A DNA stretch of 64,000 bases. Source: Oryzomicrobium terrae. GTDB taxonomy: Bacteria; Pseudomonadota; Gammaproteobacteria; Burkholderiales; Rhodocyclaceae. The translations under genes were made by a program, and so were the position numbers. The DNA lies in contig NZ_CP022579.1 in assembly GCF_008274805.1 (NCBI RefSeq), positions 930,001 to 994,000 on the forward strand, in the 5' to 3' direction. This document shows, in pieces, positions 8,695 through 18,886 of the stretch; position 1 is the stretch's first letter, and each line of letters opens with the position of its first letter. A model generated the notes under the pieces. That model searched no databases. It saw nothing but the letters and a program-made list of their open reading frames with translations, and had not been told where the DNA came from.

Positions 8695-9993
8695 ATGCAT
8701 AAAGACTATGAGGAAGTGTGCAAAGCACTGGATGAACTGGCGGCCGTGATAAAGAATGGTTGGTCTGGTGATCAAACCTTTTGTGAAGCTTGGGGCTGGA
8801 ACTGCCCTTCTGTAACACGCCATGATATGGCTGGGCTGGCCTCAAAGTTGGCGCAAGATATCAGAAATTCAAAGCCTGACACTGTTTCCCCAGCTCTGCA
8901 AACTTTTATTGCCGATATTCCAAGACGGCTTCAACTACTACGGAATCAAACCGTTCCGCAGTTTTGGGGAGGGAATAATGGACCGGCTGTTTCAGCTTAT
9001 ACGGCGACTCTGTCTTCACTTCGTGAGTCACTGATGCCAGTAATCGGTTGGCAACTGATCCCTGACATTAAGGTTATGCCCGGACATCTTGCTCGACGCC
9101 TGCGTTCGATTCAGGCTGAGCTGGACCAACTACTACCCAACAAAGAGAAAGTTGCAACTCAGCTAGCAGAAATCGATAGCGCCCATGCAGCAGCTGAATC
9201 ATTACCATTGGACCTCAAAGCGTTAGCAGATGCGCGCGAGGCAACGTTAGCAAGTGCTGCTCAAGCGACCGCATCGTCTGAAAAAGCCCAAACCTGCGCG
9301 AAGGATGGAGAAGGCGAGCTTGTAAAACTGAAGTTGATGAGTGATGAGGCCAAAAAACTCGTCGCTCAGTGTGAAGAAGCATACCGAATTACTACAACGA
9401 AGGGCCTTGCTGCTGCCTTCGATCAACGCGCAATACTTCTTGCTCGATCCATGTGGGTCTGGGTCATAGGTTTGCTCGGTGCTCTTGCTGCTGGTACCTA
9501 TCTTGGCGCTGAGCGTTTCCGTCTTCTATCTCAAGCCCTTGCATCTCCGGAGACTCCTTGGGGTCACCTGTTTCTCCAATTTTTATTGTCAGGTTTGGCT
9601 GTTGCCGCACCCGTTTGGTTTGCTTGGGTTGCAACAAAGCAAATTGGGCAGAGATTTCGACTCGCTGAAGACTACGGGTTTAAAGCGTCGGTTGCTAAGG
9701 CTTATGAAGGTTATCGTCGAGAAGCAGCCAGAATCGATGAGGAATTTGAATATCGGCTCTTTGGATCTGCATTAACTCGTCTAGAGGAGCCACCGCTTCG
9801 CTTGGTTGAGGCCGAAAATCACGGAAGTCCTTGGGGTGAATTTACGAGCTCTCCTGCCTTTAAGGCAGCACTTGAGAAAATGCCAGATCTACGAGCCACA
9901 TTCGATAAGATATTCAAACGTGCGCAGCAAGGAAAGTCTTCATCCAAAGATGAGTCGATTGAATCCATGAAAAAAGCCCATGCTGATGCATGA
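8695..9993 (+). CDS. uncharacterised membrane protein with coiled coil, low-GC
   Basis: A 432-residue protein I do not recognise. An N-terminal helical region (residues 1-130) is followed by an Ala/Glu/Lys-rich coiled coil (~140-235). Two membrane segments come next (ARSMWVWVIGLLGALAAGTY and FLLSGLAVAAPVWFAWVAT, ~250-318). The C-terminal soluble part is basic and ends in a Ser/Lys-rich tail. There is no signal peptide. Base composition is strikingly more AT-rich than every neighbour, with mixed codon third positions, a sign of recent transfer. It starts 107 bases after the NERD helicase on the same strand, and the spacer is also AT-rich. The pair could be a two-gene module; no function can be assigned. 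Confidence 0.75.
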   Translation: MHKDYEEVCKALDELAAVIKNGWSGDQTFCEAWGWNCPSVTRHDMAGLASKLAQDIRNSKPDTVSPALQTFIADIPRRLQLLRNQTVPQFWGGNNGPAVSAYTATLSSLRESLMPVIGWQLIPDIKVMPGHLARRLRSIQAELDQLLPNKEKVATQLAEIDSAHAAAESLPLDLKALADAREATLASAAQATASSEKAQTCAKDGEGELVKLKLMSDEAKKLVAQCEEAYRITTTKGLAAAFDQRAILLARSMWVWVIGLLGALAAGTYLGAERFRLLSQALASPETPWGHLFLQFLLSGLAVAAPVWFAWVATKQIGQRFRLAEDYGFKASVAKAYEGYRREAARIDEEFEYRLFGSALTRLEEPPLRLVEAENHGSPWGEFTSSPAFKAALEKMPDLRATFDKIFKRAQQGKSSSKDESIESMKKAHADA

Positions 9994-10112
9994 TTTTCGT
10001 ATTCGTGGCATGGATAATATGTCCAGGGATTAGATTGTTCGACCTTTTGTCTAACTCTTTGGCTATAACTGGTAAAGGGCTATAAATCCGAAGAGGTTCT
10101 TCTATAGTTGTT

Positions 10113-10172
10113 TATCACTCCCAGTGATAGCGTGCTATGAGAGGATAGGTCTTCTCTCCACCCGCGCTATCA
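10113..10172. repeat. nested inverted repeats upstream of rarA
   Basis: TATCACT-CCC-AGTGATA (10113-10129) is a perfect palindrome. Overlapping it, TGATAGCG (10125-10132) is complementary to CGCTATCA (10165-10172), and GAGAG/CTCTC lies between. The two hairpins are mutually exclusive and sit just before the rarA start, at the junction from low-GC to host-like DNA. They could be an operator, a processing signal or a junction relic. Confidence 0.45.
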
Positions 10173-10180
10173 TTCGCTCC

Positions 10181-11677
10181 ATGAGCGACCTGTTTTCTTC
10201 CCTGGAGCCGCCCGTCCCTGAGGGCGGCTCCGTGCCTTCCGGGGTGGATGCCCCGCCGCCGCCCCTGGCGGAGCAGTTGCGGCCCAAGACCGTGGCCGAG
10301 GTGATCGGCCAGCAGCACCTGCTCGGGCCGGGCAAGCCCCTGGCGCTGGCGTTTGCCTCGGGCGAGCCCCATTCGATGATCTTCTGGGGGCCGCCGGGGG
10401 TGGGCAAGACCACCCTGGCGCGGCTGATGGCGGATGCCTTCGACGCCGACTTCATCGCCCTCTCGGCAGTGTTCTCCGGCATCAAGGACATCCGCGAGGC
10501 CATGGCCCGGGCCGAGGCGGCGCGGGCCCGGGGGCGGCGCACCATCCTCTTCGTCGACGAGGTGCACCGTTTCAACAAGGGCCAGCAGGACGCCTTTTTG
10601 CCCTACGTGGAATCGGGCACCGTCACCTTCGTCGGCGCCACCACCGAGAACCCGTCCTTCGAGGTCAATTCGGCCCTGCTCTCCCGGGCCTCGGTGTATG
10701 TGCTGCAATCCCTCACCGCCGAGGAGATGGGCCAGTTGTTCGCCCGGGCCCGGGAAAAGGCCTTCCCCGAGCTGACCTTCGACGAGCAGGCCCAGGAGCG
10801 GCTGATCGGCGTGGCCGACGGCGACGCCCGCAAGCTGCTCAACCTGCTGGAGCAGATCCGCACCGCCGCCCGCACGGCCAAGACCGCCACGGTGGACGGC
10901 GACTTCATCAACGCCGCCCTGGCCCAGCAGCTGCGCCGTTTCGACAAGGGCGGCGAGGCGTTCTACGACCAGATTTCGGCCCTGCACAAGTCGGTGCGCG
11001 GCTCCAACCCGGACGCCGCCCTGTACTGGCTGGTGCGCATGCTCGACGGCGGCGCCGACCCGCGCTACCTGTCGCGCCGCCTGATCCGCATGGCCTGGGA
11101 GGACATCGGCCTGGCCGATCCCCGTGCCGCCGAGATCGCCACCAGCGCCGCCGACACCTATGAGCGCCTCGGTTCCCCCGAGGGCGAGCTGGCCCTGGCC
11201 CAGGCGGTGATCTACCTGGCGGTGGCGGCCAAGAGCAACGCCGGCTACATGGCCTACAACCAGGCCCGGGCCTTCGTGCAGCGGGACGTGTCCCGGCCGG
11301 TGCCGATCCACCTGCGCAACGCCCCGACCAAGCTGATGAAGGAACTGGGCTACGGCAAGGAATACCGCTACGCCCACGACGAGCCCAACGCCTACGCCGC
11401 CGGCGAAACCTACCTGCCCGACGGCATGGCCGAACCCGGCTGGTACCAGCCCGTGCCCCGGGGCATGGAGGCCAAGATCGGCGAAAAGCTGGCCTGGCTG
11501 CGGGGGCTGGACGAGGAAGCGCGGCAAGAGGCCCGGGCCGCCGAACGCGCCCGGCGCGGCGGTGCGGCGCATTCTGCCAATGCCCCCACCCCTGGCGTGG
11601 CCCCGGCCGCTAAGCCCGCTAAGCCCGCCATCCCCGCCATCCCCGCCAAACCCCCCAAGCCGCAAAGCGAGGATTGA
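10181..11677 (+). CDS. rarA: replication-associated recombination protein A (RarA/MgsA AAA+ ATPase)
   Basis: Cytoplasmic AAA+ clamp-loader-like ATPase that acts at stalled replication forks. The protein is 498 residues from the ATG at 10181. It begins with the family N-terminus (LAEQLRPKTVAEVIGQQHLLG) and has Walker A WGPPGVGKTTLAR, Walker B ILFVDEVHRFNKGQQD and sensor 1 GATTENPSFEVN. The C-terminal tetramerisation region includes YLSRRLIRMAWEDIGLADP. The end carries a KPA/IPA-type Pro/Ala/Lys repeat tail (from ~residue 470) not typical of E. coli RarA. In many proteobacteria rarA lies beside lolA and serS, as it nearly does here; the 5700-10180 genes interrupt that order. Confidence 0.95.
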   Translation: MSDLFSSLEPPVPEGGSVPSGVDAPPPPLAEQLRPKTVAEVIGQQHLLGPGKPLALAFASGEPHSMIFWGPPGVGKTTLARLMADAFDADFIALSAVFSGIKDIREAMARAEAARARGRRTILFVDEVHRFNKGQQDAFLPYVESGTVTFVGATTENPSFEVNSALLSRASVYVLQSLTAEEMGQLFARAREKAFPELTFDEQAQERLIGVADGDARKLLNLLEQIRTAARTAKTATVDGDFINAALAQQLRRFDKGGEAFYDQISALHKSVRGSNPDAALYWLVRMLDGGADPRYLSRRLIRMAWEDIGLADPRAAEIATSAADTYERLGSPEGELALAQAVIYLAVAAKSNAGYMAYNQARAFVQRDVSRPVPIHLRNAPTKLMKELGYGKEYRYAHDEPNAYAAGETYLPDGMAEPGWYQPVPRGMEAKIGEKLAWLRGLDEEARQEARAAERARRGGAAHSANAPTPGVAPAAKPAKPAIPAIPAKPPKPQSED

Positions 11678-11686
11678 GGCTGGTGG

Positions 11687-13291
<1,605 letters not shown>

Positions 13292-13404
13292 TCGCCGGAG
13301 CGGCGCCGGGCGTGGCGCTCATCGCCCGGCACCGCCCCGGCCGCCGATGCCGCGCAGTTGTGTTCCGCGCCCCGCGCCCCGCACCGGTAACTGCGTACCG
13401 CAAT

Positions 13405-13435
13405 AAAAAACCCGCCAGTACTGGCGGGTTTTTTT
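13405..13435 (+). terminator. rho-independent terminator after serS
   Basis: A perfect 18-base palindrome, CCCGCCAGTACTGGCGGG (13411-13428), is flanked by an A-run upstream and a T-run downstream, so it could end transcripts in both directions. Between here and 13781 there is no supportable gene, only the tandem repeat. Confidence 0.88.
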
Positions 13436-13666
13436 ATGACCTGGCCGGAAAGGCGCGTGGAATAAGGCGCTGCGGGCAGGCTACCTGGAGATCAAGGCAG
13501 GGTGCGGGTCTTCAGGGTGGCATCGCCAAGATCAAGTATTGGTGCGGTGTTTGTGGCGGTTGCTCTGCGGCGGCGCCTGGGGCGCCCCGGTGGGGCGGAC
13601 CCTGATCGCGCCCCTATTCCCCGCTGCCGGCCGCCGTCTGCACCGTGCGGCCTCGCCCGGCGGCTG

Positions 13667-13756
13667 GTGCGGGTCGGGCGTGGGTCGGGCGTGGGTCGGG
13701 CGTGGGTCGGGCGTGGGTCGGACGTGGGTCGGACGTGGGTCGGACGTGGGGCGGGG
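13667..13756. repeat. 11-base tandem repeat (GTGGGTCGGGC/GTGGGTCGGAC)
   Basis: Three copies of GTGGGTCGGGC (13680-13712) are followed by three of GTGGGTCGGAC (13713-13745), with degenerate copies at both ends. The array lies directly after (3' of) the minus-strand mltF gene. Block-wise sharing of the G/A variant suggests expansion by slippage. It is too short and without spacers, so not a CRISPR. Confidence 0.85.
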
Positions 13757-13781
13757 CTGCGAGGGCGGCCCCGGGCTGGGC

Positions 13782-15266
13782 TTAGCGCTTCTTCGTTCCG
13801 CCCTTCCTGGCCACCGGCGCCAGGGGCACGTAGGCCTCGGCGTGGCGTTGCAGGATGTCGTAGAAGATGCGCACGTTTTCCACCAGGATCACCGCTTCGC
13901 CGCCCCGGGCGCGGCCGGACTTGAGGCGGCTGTAGTACTCGGGCCGGGAGAGCAGGGGCAGCACCTTCTTCATCTCGAACCACTGAGTCGGGTCGGCCCC
14001 GGTGGAAGGGGCGATGGCCCGGGCGCCGTTCATGTGGCCCATGCCCAGGTTGTAGGCGGCCAGGGCCATCCAGGTGCGGTCCGGTTCCTTGACCTCGCTG
14101 GGCAGCTGGTCACGCAGGTCGGCCAGGTAGCGGCTGCCGGCGCGGATGCTCTCTGCGGCGTTGAGGCGGTTTTTCACCCCCAGGTGGTCGGCGGTGTCCT
14201 CGGTGATCATCATGATCCCGCGCACGCCGGTGGGGCTGGTGGCGAGGGGATTCCACTTCGATTCCTGGTAGGACAGGGCGGCCAGCAGCCGCCAGTCGAT
14301 GCCGGTGATGACCTGGCCGCGCTTGAAGTCCTGCTCGTAATCCGGCAGCACCGAGTGGATCGCCTCCAGGTAGGTGATTACGTCGGCGCGTTCAAGCCGG
14401 CGGATGTGGCCGAAGTAGCGGTCGATCAGCCGGGCCAGGGTGCCGTCGCGCTGGCTCTCGTCGAGAAAGGCGTTGGCCCGGGCGAGCAGGTCCGGGTCGC
14501 CGTCGGCGGGAAACAGCCAGGACACCGGCTTTTCCTCGCCAACGGTCAGGGTGGTCTGCAGGGTGGGGTAGTAGTTGCTCGCCACCTCCATCACCCGCGA
14601 ATCGGTCAGGGCGTACTCGATGCGCTGGTCGGATACCGCCGCCACCAGGTCGAATTCGTCCCATTCCTTGTGCTCGATGATGGTGGGCGGCGGTTCGAGG
14701 CCGGTGATGGCCTTCAACCGGTCCACGTGCTTGGAGCCTTCGACCACGTGGATGGTCTTGCCCGCCAGGTCGGCCAGCTCGGTCAGCGGCAGGGAGGCTT
14801 CGTTCTGCACGATCACCTGGCGGTTCTTGCCGTAGGGCGTGGCCTGGACGAAGGAGTCGGCGTCCAGGTCGGGCAGGGGCAGCCAGCCGGCGCCGAAATG
14901 GGCCTCGCCGTCCTTGAGCTTTTCGTAGAGCTCCTGGTCGCTCTGGGCGATGATCAGGCGCACCGGCTTGCCGAGGCTGGCGGCGAACTGCTCCACCAGA
15001 TCGGATTCGAAGCCCCGGCTGCCGATCTTGTCGGCACGCTGTTCCTGCTCGTGGGTGGTCAGCCGGTCCCGGATCACCACCACCAGTTCGTTGCTCGTCG
15101 CCAGCCGTTCCGGCACCCGGTCGCCGCACGCCACCACCCCGGCCGCCAGGGCGGCCGTCACCAGCACCCGGGCCATGCGGGCCAGGCGTAGCAACCAGGA
15201 TGAGGGACGGACGGCGGGGCGGGCCCCGAGGGGGATGCATCCGGTCCGGTACGGGCGGCTCGGCAT
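13782..15266 (-). CDS. mltF: membrane-bound lytic murein transglycosylase MltF
   Basis: Outer-membrane lipoprotein that cleaves peptidoglycan glycan strands. The ATG at 15266 is preferred because GGAGGAG lies ten bases upstream; alternatives are 15302 and 15176. It gives 494 residues with a long basic leader, hydrophobic core and lipobox ending at Cys47 (LAAGVVAC). An SBP_bac_3-like regulatory domain (SNELVVVIRDRL to ~residue 290) precedes a lysozyme-like SLT domain with the catalytic Glu in LSYQESKWNP and the GVRGIMMITEDTA signature. The C-terminus is basic (ARKGGTKKR). The gene stands alone between a tandem repeat and a tRNA. Confidence 0.9.
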   Translation of the reverse strand: MPSRPYRTGCIPLGARPAVRPSSWLLRLARMARVLVTAALAAGVVACGDRVPERLATSNELVVVIRDRLTTHEQEQRADKIGSRGFESDLVEQFAASLGKPVRLIIAQSDQELYEKLKDGEAHFGAGWLPLPDLDADSFVQATPYGKNRQVIVQNEASLPLTELADLAGKTIHVVEGSKHVDRLKAITGLEPPPTIIEHKEWDEFDLVAAVSDQRIEYALTDSRVMEVASNYYPTLQTTLTVGEEKPVSWLFPADGDPDLLARANAFLDESQRDGTLARLIDRYFGHIRRLERADVITYLEAIHSVLPDYEQDFKRGQVITGIDWRLLAALSYQESKWNPLATSPTGVRGIMMITEDTADHLGVKNRLNAAESIRAGSRYLADLRDQLPSEVKEPDRTWMALAAYNLGMGHMNGARAIAPSTGADPTQWFEMKKVLPLLSRPEYYSRLKSGRARGGEAVILVENVRIFYDILQRHAEAYVPLAPVARKGGTKKR

Positions 15267-15464
15267 TGAGCGGCGACTCCTCCAGAAAGGAAGTGGGGAC
15301 ATGCGGGAAGGGCGCCATGATAACAGGCCCGATTTTTCACCCCGGCGCCCCCCGGCGGGGGGTGCAAGGCGAGGACGGTTAGGCTATACTGCGCGCCTTC
15401 CGGCAACGCACCCGCTGCGGCCGGGAAGTCTGCCCCCGGGGTCACCCGGGTTCCGGCAGCGCGC

Positions 15465-15557
15465 GGAGAGGTACCGAAGTGGTCATAACGGCGCCGACTC
15501 GAAATCGGATGGTCAGGGAAACCTGGCACAAGGGTTCGAATCCCTTCCTCTCCGCCA
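15465..15557 (+). tRNA. tRNA-Ser (anticodon CGA)
   Basis: The acceptor stem GGAGAGG (15465-15471) pairs with CCTCTCC (15547-15553), then discriminator G and encoded CCA. The anticodon loop CTCGAAA places CGA at 15500-15502, which reads UCG. The long variable arm (GTCAGGGAAACCTGGC) and the TTCGAAT T-loop are class II serine features. No integrase or duplicated 3' end is visible, so no sign of use as an attachment site. Confidence 0.96.
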
Positions 15558-15699
15558 CTCTTTCCCTACCCCCTATTGTTTCCCCTGCCGCCGGTAACGG
15601 CAGCACCGCCCATCGCTAGGCGCATTGCGTCCATCGGCGCGCCCGCTCGCGCGGCGCATGGTGCCGGCGGGCGGGCCTGCGGCTAGCTTGCCCTTGGGG

Positions 15700-16413
15700 T
15701 CAGTCCGCGCTGAGGCCCGCGGCCAGGGTCGCGGCGATGCGCGAGGCATAGTCGCGGCGGTAGAGCACGATCACCACCACCACCGTCGAGAACAGGAACA
15801 GCCAGGGGCTGACCACCCAGGTGAGGGCGGTCAGGCCGAAGTAGTAGGCGCGGATGCCCCGGTTGAATTCGTCGCCGGCCAGGGAATTGACCTCTGCCAG
15901 GCGGCGGGCGTCCTGTTCGCGCTTGGCCGGGTCGCCGGGGCTGGAAGGGGAAGGGGCGGCGCCGAGCAGGATCGAGAGCAGGTTGAACTGGCGCAGGGAC
16001 CAGGTGAACTTGAAGTAGGCCACCACGAACACGCCGAAGAGCAGCAGCAACTTGAATTCGAGCAGGTCCCGTGAGGTGTGGGTGGCAAACGGCAGGTCGG
16101 CGGTGAAGGTGATCAGCTTGTCCAGGGTGCCGAGCACGGCGAACAGGCCGGCGATGATGTAGATGGTGGTGTTGGCGTAGAACGAGACGCTGGTCTGCAG
16201 GTTGCCGATCAGGCTGGCGTCCATGATGCGCACTTCCCGGGTGAGCAACTGGCGCGCCCAGTGCAGCCGGTATTGGTGGCCCAGGCCGACCAGGCCCTGG
16301 CGGGCGCGCTGGCCGTATTCGGAATAAAAGGCGTAGCCGAACCAGGCGGCGGCGAAGGCGAGCAGGGCGAGCCAGTCGGGCCAGGCGATTTCGGTGATCA
16401 GGCCTTTGAGCAT
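15700..16413 (-). CDS. DUF599-like integral membrane protein
   Basis: About 237 residues with four likely membrane segments: near the N-terminus (WLALLAFAAAWFGYAFY), around 90 (ANTTIYIIAGLFAVLGTL), around 125 (LLLLFGVFVVAYFKFTW) and at the C-terminus (SPWLFLFSTVVVVIVLYRR). The motif EFNRGIRAYYFGLTALTW is typical of the DUF599 family as I remember it; no biochemical function is known to me. The start at 16413 has AAGGA eight bases upstream; the ATG at 16422 is also possible. It follows the HNH gene on the same strand. Confidence 0.75.
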   Translation of the reverse strand: MLKGLITEIAWPDWLALLAFAAAWFGYAFYSEYGQRARQGLVGLGHQYRLHWARQLLTREVRIMDASLIGNLQTSVSFYANTTIYIIAGLFAVLGTLDKLITFTADLPFATHTSRDLLEFKLLLLFGVFVVAYFKFTWSLRQFNLLSILLGAAPSPSSPGDPAKREQDARRLAEVNSLAGDEFNRGIRAYYFGLTALTWVVSPWLFLFSTVVVVIVLYRRDYASRIAATLAAGLSAD

Positions 16414-16503
16414 GCCACCCATCCTTGGTAAAAATCGGCTGGCGATTCTGCCATAGTTCGGAGCGCTAAGCCGCCACGGGGCGGGGCGCTGCGGGGGCGA
16501 GCA

Positions 16504-17145
16504 TCAGGCCGCCCACTGGGGCGCGGCCAGGGGATCGGCGTGCAGGCGGCTCTTGGCCGGGACGTGGCGGGCGAGAAAATCCATCTGATCGGCCAGGATG
16601 TGGCGGTTGCAGAGGATCAGGAATTCGGCCCGGTTGGGTATGTAGGGGGCGTAGAGCAGCTGCATGCGGGCTTCTTCCGGGGTCCGCCCGCCCTTCTTCT
16701 GGTTGCAGTTGCGGCAGGCGGTGACCACGTTCATCCACACATCGCGCCCGCCCCGGGAGACCGGGGTGATATGGTCGCGGGTGAGGCGGAAGCCCGAGCC
16801 CTGGTGGCCGCAATAGGCGCAGATGTGGCGGTCGCGGTGGAACAGTTCCCGGTTGTTGAGGGGCGGCACCCGGGCAAAGTCCAGGTGGCCCCGGGCCTGG
16901 CCGCGCAGGGCGATGATGCTGTTGGCGATAATGCGGGAGCGTTCCCCGGTCAACCGGGAAATGCCGCCGTGGAAGGTGAAGTCATGGTCGCCGGCGACCC
17001 AGGCCACCAGGTTGCGGGCGTAATAGAAGCAGGCCGTTTGCCAGTGGATCCAGCGTTGCGGCACGCCGTTCTGGTCCAGGGCAAGAATCAGGGGCAGGGC
17101 GGCCGGATCGAAGTCGGCAGGAAGCGAGGGAGAGTGCGGTTCCAT
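16504..17145 (-). CDS. HNH endonuclease family protein
   Basis: A 213-residue protein with a complete zinc-stabilised HNH motif in its second half: ICAYCGHQG, then TRDHITPVSRGG with the catalytic DH pair, then NVVTACRNCNQKKG. The two CxxC knuckles bind zinc. The N-terminal half (LALDQNGVPQRWIHWQTA) matches the chromosomal stand-alone HNH proteins found widely in proteobacteria rather than restriction or phage homing enzymes. The open frame extends upstream into low-complexity sequence overlapping the divergent tonB-like gene; I take the ATG at 17145. Substrate unknown. Confidence 0.82.
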   Translation of the reverse strand: MEPHSPSLPADFDPAALPLILALDQNGVPQRWIHWQTACFYYARNLVAWVAGDHDFTFHGGISRLTGERSRIIANSIIALRGQARGHLDFARVPPLNNRELFHRDRHICAYCGHQGSGFRLTRDHITPVSRGGRDVWMNVVTACRNCNQKKGGRTPEEARMQLLYAPYIPNRAEFLILCNRHILADQMDFLARHVPAKSRLHADPLAAPQWAA

Positions 17146-17209
17146 GATGGCTGTCGTCGCGGAAAAAGGTCGCGCCGTGCCTTGCCGGGCAGGGAGCGCC
17201 GGGTGATTC

Positions 17210-18100
17210 ATGGTCGTGCAAATTAGACCGGCGAATCGTCCGGGCGTTTCCGTATCCCGGGAGGGGGGGCGGGAATTCCCGGAGGGGCTGCCCGCCGCCC
17301 GCCCCAACGCGCATCCCAGGCCGGCCGCCGCGGTGCCGGCCTGGCGCTCCCTGGTCGTGCCCCTGCTGCTCTCGCTGGCCATGCATGGCCTGGCGTTGCT
17401 GGAGTCGCTGCGCCCTCCCGAACTGGCACCGGTCGCCCTGCCGCTACAGGCGCGGCTGGTGGCCGCCGAGGGGCGCCAGCCGGATCGGCCCGCGGCGCAG
17501 CCGCCATTGCCGCTATCGCCACCATCGCCGCCGTCATCACCCCGGCCGGCGCCACCGGCCACCCGCGCCAAGGCGCCTCCGCTGCCGGCCGTAGCGCCGC
17601 TTCCCCGGTTGGCACTTGCTACCCCGGCCACTCCCGCCACTTCGGCCACTCCGGCTCCGGCCAGTGCGCCCCCCGCTTCTCCCCCGCCGGCGGTCGCGCC
17701 TGCCGGGTCGGGCCCCGCCACGCCGAGCCCTCCCGGGGCTCGTCCGGACAGCGGGACCGGGGGGGCGAGGGAGGGGGCGCCGGCAGAAAACGCCGTGTCG
17801 CCCGATACCTTGCGTGCCTACACCATCGCCCTGGGGGCGTCGGCCGGGCGTCTGCGCCGCTATCCGGCCTTGGCGCGGGAGCGGGGCTGGGAGGGGCGGG
17901 TGGAAGTGGTGGTGGCACTGCTGCCCGGCATGGCTCAGCCACGGGTCAGCCTGAAGCAGTCCAGCGGTCACGAACTGCTCGACGAGCAGGCGCTGCGCAT
18001 GGTGCGGGGGGCGGTGGATAACGTGCCGCTGCCCGAGGGCTTGCGCGGCCGGACGATCACCGTGCGCTTGCCGGTGGAGTTCTCCTTGGCCGCCGAATGA
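17210..18100 (+). CDS. TonB-family energy transducer-like protein
   Basis: A 296-residue protein with TonB architecture. A single N-terminal anchor (SLVVPLLLSLAMHGLALLES, ~residues 46-66) is followed by a long Pro/Ala-rich periplasmic spacer (~85-190). The C-terminal domain begins with YPALARERGWEGRVEVVV, the TonB C-terminal fold pattern, and ends in TVRLPVEFSLA. Expected role is coupling ExbBD proton-motive energy to outer-membrane receptors. No exbB/exbD or receptor gene is adjacent, so it may be an accessory TonB. The proximal start could also be slightly downstream. It ends 24 bases from the convergent Nudix gene. Confidence 0.82.
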   Translation: MVVQIRPANRPGVSVSREGGREFPEGLPAARPNAHPRPAAAVPAWRSLVVPLLLSLAMHGLALLESLRPPELAPVALPLQARLVAAEGRQPDRPAAQPPLPLSPPSPPSSPRPAPPATRAKAPPLPAVAPLPRLALATPATPATSATPAPASAPPASPPPAVAPAGSGPATPSPPGARPDSGTGGAREGAPAENAVSPDTLRAYTIALGASAGRLRRYPALARERGWEGRVEVVVALLPGMAQPRVSLKQSSGHELLDEQALRMVRGAVDNVPLPEGLRGRTITVRLPVEFSLAAE

Positions 18101-18124
18101 GTGGGGCCGGGCAGTGCGGCCGGG

Positions 18125-18709
18125 TCAGAAGGGTTCCGGCGGGGGCGGCAGGTCGCAGGAGTGGAGGCCGAAGCTACCGCGCCGGCGGTCGGCCAGGTAG
18201 GCCTCCAGGCAAAAGCGCACGCTACGGAAGGCCAGTTCCGGCCAGGGGATGTCGCTTTCGGCGAACAGGGCGGTTTCCAGGCTTTCTTCACCGGGGGCAA
18301 AGCGCCCCTCGTGCAGGCGGCCCCGGTAGAACATGTGCACCTGGTGGATGTGGGGCACGTTGACCAGGGCGAACAGGGGCAGGTCGGCGACCGAGCCGGG
18401 TTCCCCCGCCGGGGTCGGATCGCCGACCACGGTGGCGCAGGCTTCTTCCAGGGTTTCCCGGGCGGCGGCTTGGGCGGTGGTTTCGCCGTTTTCCATGAAT
18501 CCGGCGGGCAGTGTCCATTTGCCGTAACGCGGCTCGATGGCGCGCCGGCAGAGCAGGATGCGTCCTTCCCACTCGACCACGCAGCCGGCCACGATCTTGG
18601 GATTCTGATAGTGGATGGTGCCGCAGTTGTCGCAGACGTGCCGATGCACCCGATCCCCTTCGGGAATGCGCAGGGTGACGGGGGCGCCGCAGTGGGAACA
18701 ATAATTCAT
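18125..18709 (-). CDS. zinc-ribbon Nudix hydrolase
   Basis: A 194-residue cytoplasmic pyrophosphohydrolase. An N-terminal zinc ribbon (CSHCG at residues 4-8 and CDNCG near 26-30) precedes a Nudix fold. The Nudix box is GFMENGETTAQAAARETLEEA, keeping the metal-binding Glu residues though the final Gly is replaced by Cys. Zinc-ribbon Nudix proteins include NudC-like NAD(H)/RNA-decapping enzymes, but the SQPWPFPxS NADH signature is missing, so substrate remains open. It is transcribed away from motA. Confidence 0.85.
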   Translation of the reverse strand: MNYCSHCGAPVTLRIPEGDRVHRHVCDNCGTIHYQNPKIVAGCVVEWEGRILLCRRAIEPRYGKWTLPAGFMENGETTAQAAARETLEEACATVVGDPTPAGEPGSVADLPLFALVNVPHIHQVHMFYRGRLHEGRFAPGEESLETALFAESDIPWPELAFRSVRFCLEAYLADRRRGSFGLHSCDLPPPPEPF

Positions 18710-18886
18710 GGTGGACAGGTTGCCGCGGGTAAAGGAAGGGCGGGAAGGGCGGAAAAGGGGGCGAATCGATCAGGATCGGTCAATCCTGCAGTGTAGCGGA
18801 GATTGCCGGGGGCTTCGCGGGGCGCCAATTTCGTCACGGCTACCCGGCTGTTTTTGCCGGAAAGACGCGAAATATGACTTCGGATT

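Noticed and set aside
8594-8845. 83-codon minus-strand frame in the low-GC segment
   Set aside because: Overlaps the start of the 8695-9993 gene; no ribosome site and an improbable composition.
10113-10129. TetR-type operator because of AGTGATAG
   Set aside because: Similarity to tetO is limited to one half; no TetR-family gene nearby.
13667-13756. possible CRISPR array
   Set aside because: Units are 11 bases and contiguous, with no spacers and no cas genes nearby.
15465-15557. tRNA-Ser as integration site of a mobile element
   Set aside because: No integrase gene and no repeated tRNA 3' end seen; flanking genes are host-like.
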